From Tetranychus cinnabarinus (taxonomy: Eukaryota; Arthropoda; Arachnida; Trombidiformes; Tetranychidae), in assembly GCA_022266195.1 (NCBI GenBank), contig WHVY01000002.1, forward strand, positions 4,975,001 through 5,039,000: a stretch of DNA of 64,000 nt. Direction: 5' to 3'. The notes under the pieces are model-generated. The model did not search any database, had not been told where the DNA came from, and was given only the letters and a program-made list of their open reading frames with translations. Positions 62,401 to 64,000 of the stretch are shown piece after piece. Positions within the stretch are counted from its first letter, which is position 1. Every line of letters starts with the position of its first letter. A program made the translations under genes and the position numbers.

Positions 62401-64000
62401 ATCAAGATCAGGTCAAACAATTGCCAAAGATTTACTATTGACACAGATCTTGAAAAGAAAGAAATTTGAATGCTAAGGAAATCACAAGCTTTCCAATTTA
62501 CTAATCTTGAGTCGAAACTTTCAGGATGGAAATGTACCTTTAATATTGGCTGCTGAATGCGGCAATCACGGTGTTTGCCGTGAACTGTTGACTGCTCAAG
62601 CAAAAGAACAATTAGCGGCTCGTAAACCTGGAGCTGAAGATGGACCCATTCATATCGCCACTCGACGCAAGGACATGATGTTACTCCAGTGTTTTGTCAA
62701 TCATGGAGCTGATGTTAACATGCAAAATGTAATTTATACTTTCTATTAACATTATATTAGCATTGGAGATGAATTAACCTTGAAATTGTCTATTCAACTA
62801 GGCTTATGGTCAAACACCTCTTCATATTTCATCTCAGGATGGAGATGAAAATATTGTTAAGTTTTTACATGAATCAGGAGCAAATGCTAATCTGACTGAT
62901 CGTGAGGAACGAACTGCTCTACATTTGGCCACTGAACATGGACACAGTCGAATAGTCGATTTGCTTACTGAAAGGTTTAGAGCCAATGTTAATCTACGAA
63001 CAAAGGTAACTACCATTATTAACCAATTAACATGAAATCATTATTTTACCAACAACTTTTCATTCCATCTTCAATTGCGTGTCAATTTACCTTTGATTAT
63101 TTTCCAACTATTAAAGGGAGAGAATAATATAGTTTTTATTTTCATGACAACTTTTCATTTTTCTCTGAATTTACTTCAATCATAGAAACTTTTTTCTCTC
63201 TCTTTCATCTTATAACTGTTATTTCCGATTCACTGAACATATAAGTTGAAGATTCATGTTATTATATTAAATGATATCATGTTATCCGTGATAAAGACTG
63301 AAAATGTTACCAACAGTTGGTAATTTGAATAATACGATATTGGAATGGTAATTGAAAAATTGTTTTCCCTGAAAAAGTTAACATAATGTCCATTCATAGA
63401 GAGTACTGACAAAGTCTCGAACATTTGAGTTACGAATTTAGACTTAGTGAGTTTGTAGGGACAAAAACTGAGTCAATGAGTGCATTACAGTGTAATAAAT
63501 TTCTCTGATGGACAGTATTCGAGAAAATCGAGCTCAAATTTGAAACTTCGATAGCCTTTTGCTCAATTACGGAACCAGATTCTTTTACGAAATTCATTTT
63601 ACTGATGTAACGTTTATTGATCAGCCAATTTATCGAAAATTTTAGATGATTCAAGATAACAAAAAAAGTTATAGCATTGTTTAATTTATGCTGGCAGATT
63701 TAATGCCTGATTTATAAAGGTAAATACTCAAACACAAAACTTATGATGAGTTGGAAGAAGTTCTTTATTAAATGAATTAGCTCAGATTTTCTTCGACATT
63801 CAGTCATATTATGTTATAGAATGTAATAAAATCTAATGATGGTTGTAGGTACTATCAACTCTTGAATCGAATGCTCGAGTTTTTGGCAGTACTTCTTAAC
63901 TATCACAATTTGAATAACTTTTCTATCAACTATTCAGTGCCAATTAATTATGAAACTTTAATTTATAAATTGCAGGATGGAAATACATTGATGCACATTG
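59478..64000 (+). CDS. nompC: TRPN channel NompC, N-terminal part (continues beyond the window)
   Basis: Homologue of NompC/TRPN, the ankyrin-tethered mechanotransduction channel of sensory neurons. Exons so far: 59478-61352, 61676-61774, 61847-61963, 62525-62728, 62802-63005, and 63976 onward, all phase 0, giving 841 residues up to the window edge. Residues 1-552 are low-complexity and charged (Ser/Thr/Lys/Asp runs). Ankyrin repeats begin at about 553: LIALCRREEWLAVDTLL, WTPLMFAARDNRVNVIEKL, DGITALHLACAHAREDTIRL, HVISMKQTGAAVAPLQLLL, PLILAAECGNHGVCRELLTA, TPLHISSQDGDENIVKFLHE, TALHLATEHGHSRIVDLL, DGNTLMHI. Their order and oddities (the MKQTG repeat, the CRELL..Q repeat) match insect NompC. 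An in-frame TAA at 59469 precedes the start. The remaining repeats and six-helix channel must lie beyond 64000. Confidence 0.9.
61353..61675 (+). other. nompC intron 1
   Basis: 323 bases, GTAAGT to AATTTAG. The frame reads through 32 codons of it before a stop, which explains the longer raw ORF; splicing to the DGITALHLA exon is clearly the functional choice. Confidence 0.75.
61964..62524 (+). other. nompC intron 3
   Basis: 561 bases, GTATGA to CTTTCAG, A/T-rich. No further exon seen. Confidence 0.7.
63006..63975 (+). other. nompC intron 5, containing a MITE-like insertion
   Basis: 970 bases, GTAACT to AATTGCAG. About half of it is the repeat copy at 63402-63893; the remainder is A/T-rich. 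Confidence 0.75.
63402..63893 (+). mobile_element. MITE-like repeat copy inside nompC intron 5
   Basis: 492 bases bounded by imperfect terminal inverted repeats. Left: AGTACTGACAAAGTCTCGA followed by ACATTTGAG. Right, read in reverse complement: AGTACTGCCAAAAACTCGA followed by GCATTCGA. The interior shares GTTTGTAGGGACA, ATGGACAGT-TTCGAGAAAATCGA, GAAACTTCGAT and a TTTTGCTCAATTACGGA-type word with the palindrome arms and with the F-box intron copy. There is no transposase ORF. AGTACT is itself palindromic, so the target-site duplication cannot be separated from the termini by eye. Confidence 0.7.

Overview
The window is nuclear DNA from an arthropod. It is A/T-rich, with compact genes split by short GT-AG introns (many 59-142 bp) and AATAAA signals after several stop codons. 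The gene set (a furrowed-like selectin-type receptor, a TRPN/NompC channel, Lunapark, COMMD3, ARMC8, GMPPB) is animal. The tiny introns and a short F-box gene recall trombidiform (spider-mite-like) genomes, but that placement is inference and no species can be named from the sequence.

Layout. 0-4.5 kb: weak minus-strand coding signal, an unidentified gene at best. 4.5-14.7 kb: a dense housekeeping cluster of GMPPB (+), a small three-exon F-box gene (+), ARMC8 (-), COMMD3 (+) and Lunapark (-). ARMC8 and COMMD3 are divergent and share a promoter region of about 0.3 kb. 14.7-39.1 kb: a 24-kb gene-poor stretch with simple-sequence tracts, degenerate word clusters and one decayed coding remnant. 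39.1-46.2 kb: a furrowed-like receptor (signal peptide, sushi, fucolectin/FTP, C-type-lectin-like, three sushi, Ser/Thr stalk, one membrane helix) with two alternative last exons, each followed by its own AATAAA. 49.1-51.4 kb: a ~2-kb imperfect palindrome of a dispersed repeat, flanked on its right by a ~210-bp copy of the receptor's stalk exon. 52.8-55.4 kb: a two-exon gene for a secreted low-complexity protein. 59.5 kb to the end: the 5' part of nompC (TRPN), with a ~550-residue disordered N-terminus followed by ankyrin-repeat exons, all joined in phase 0. The gene runs off the window.

Links between genes. GMPPB makes GDP-mannose for glycosylation. ARMC8 and the F-box protein belong to two different ubiquitin-ligase systems, and COMMD3 to the Commander endosomal-recycling complex. 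Lunapark shapes ER junctions. The receptor and NompC are cell-surface and mechanosensory proteins. There is no operon-like logic; the order looks like ordinary gene neighbourhood.

The most interesting non-standard signals are a MITE-like repeat family inserted in introns of two genes and forming the palindrome, the copied receptor exon beside it, the receptor's alternative cytoplasmic tails, a GC-rich hairpin region near 6.4-6.5 kb, and the decayed coding remnant just upstream of the receptor. No CRISPR array, rRNA or convincing tRNA was seen.
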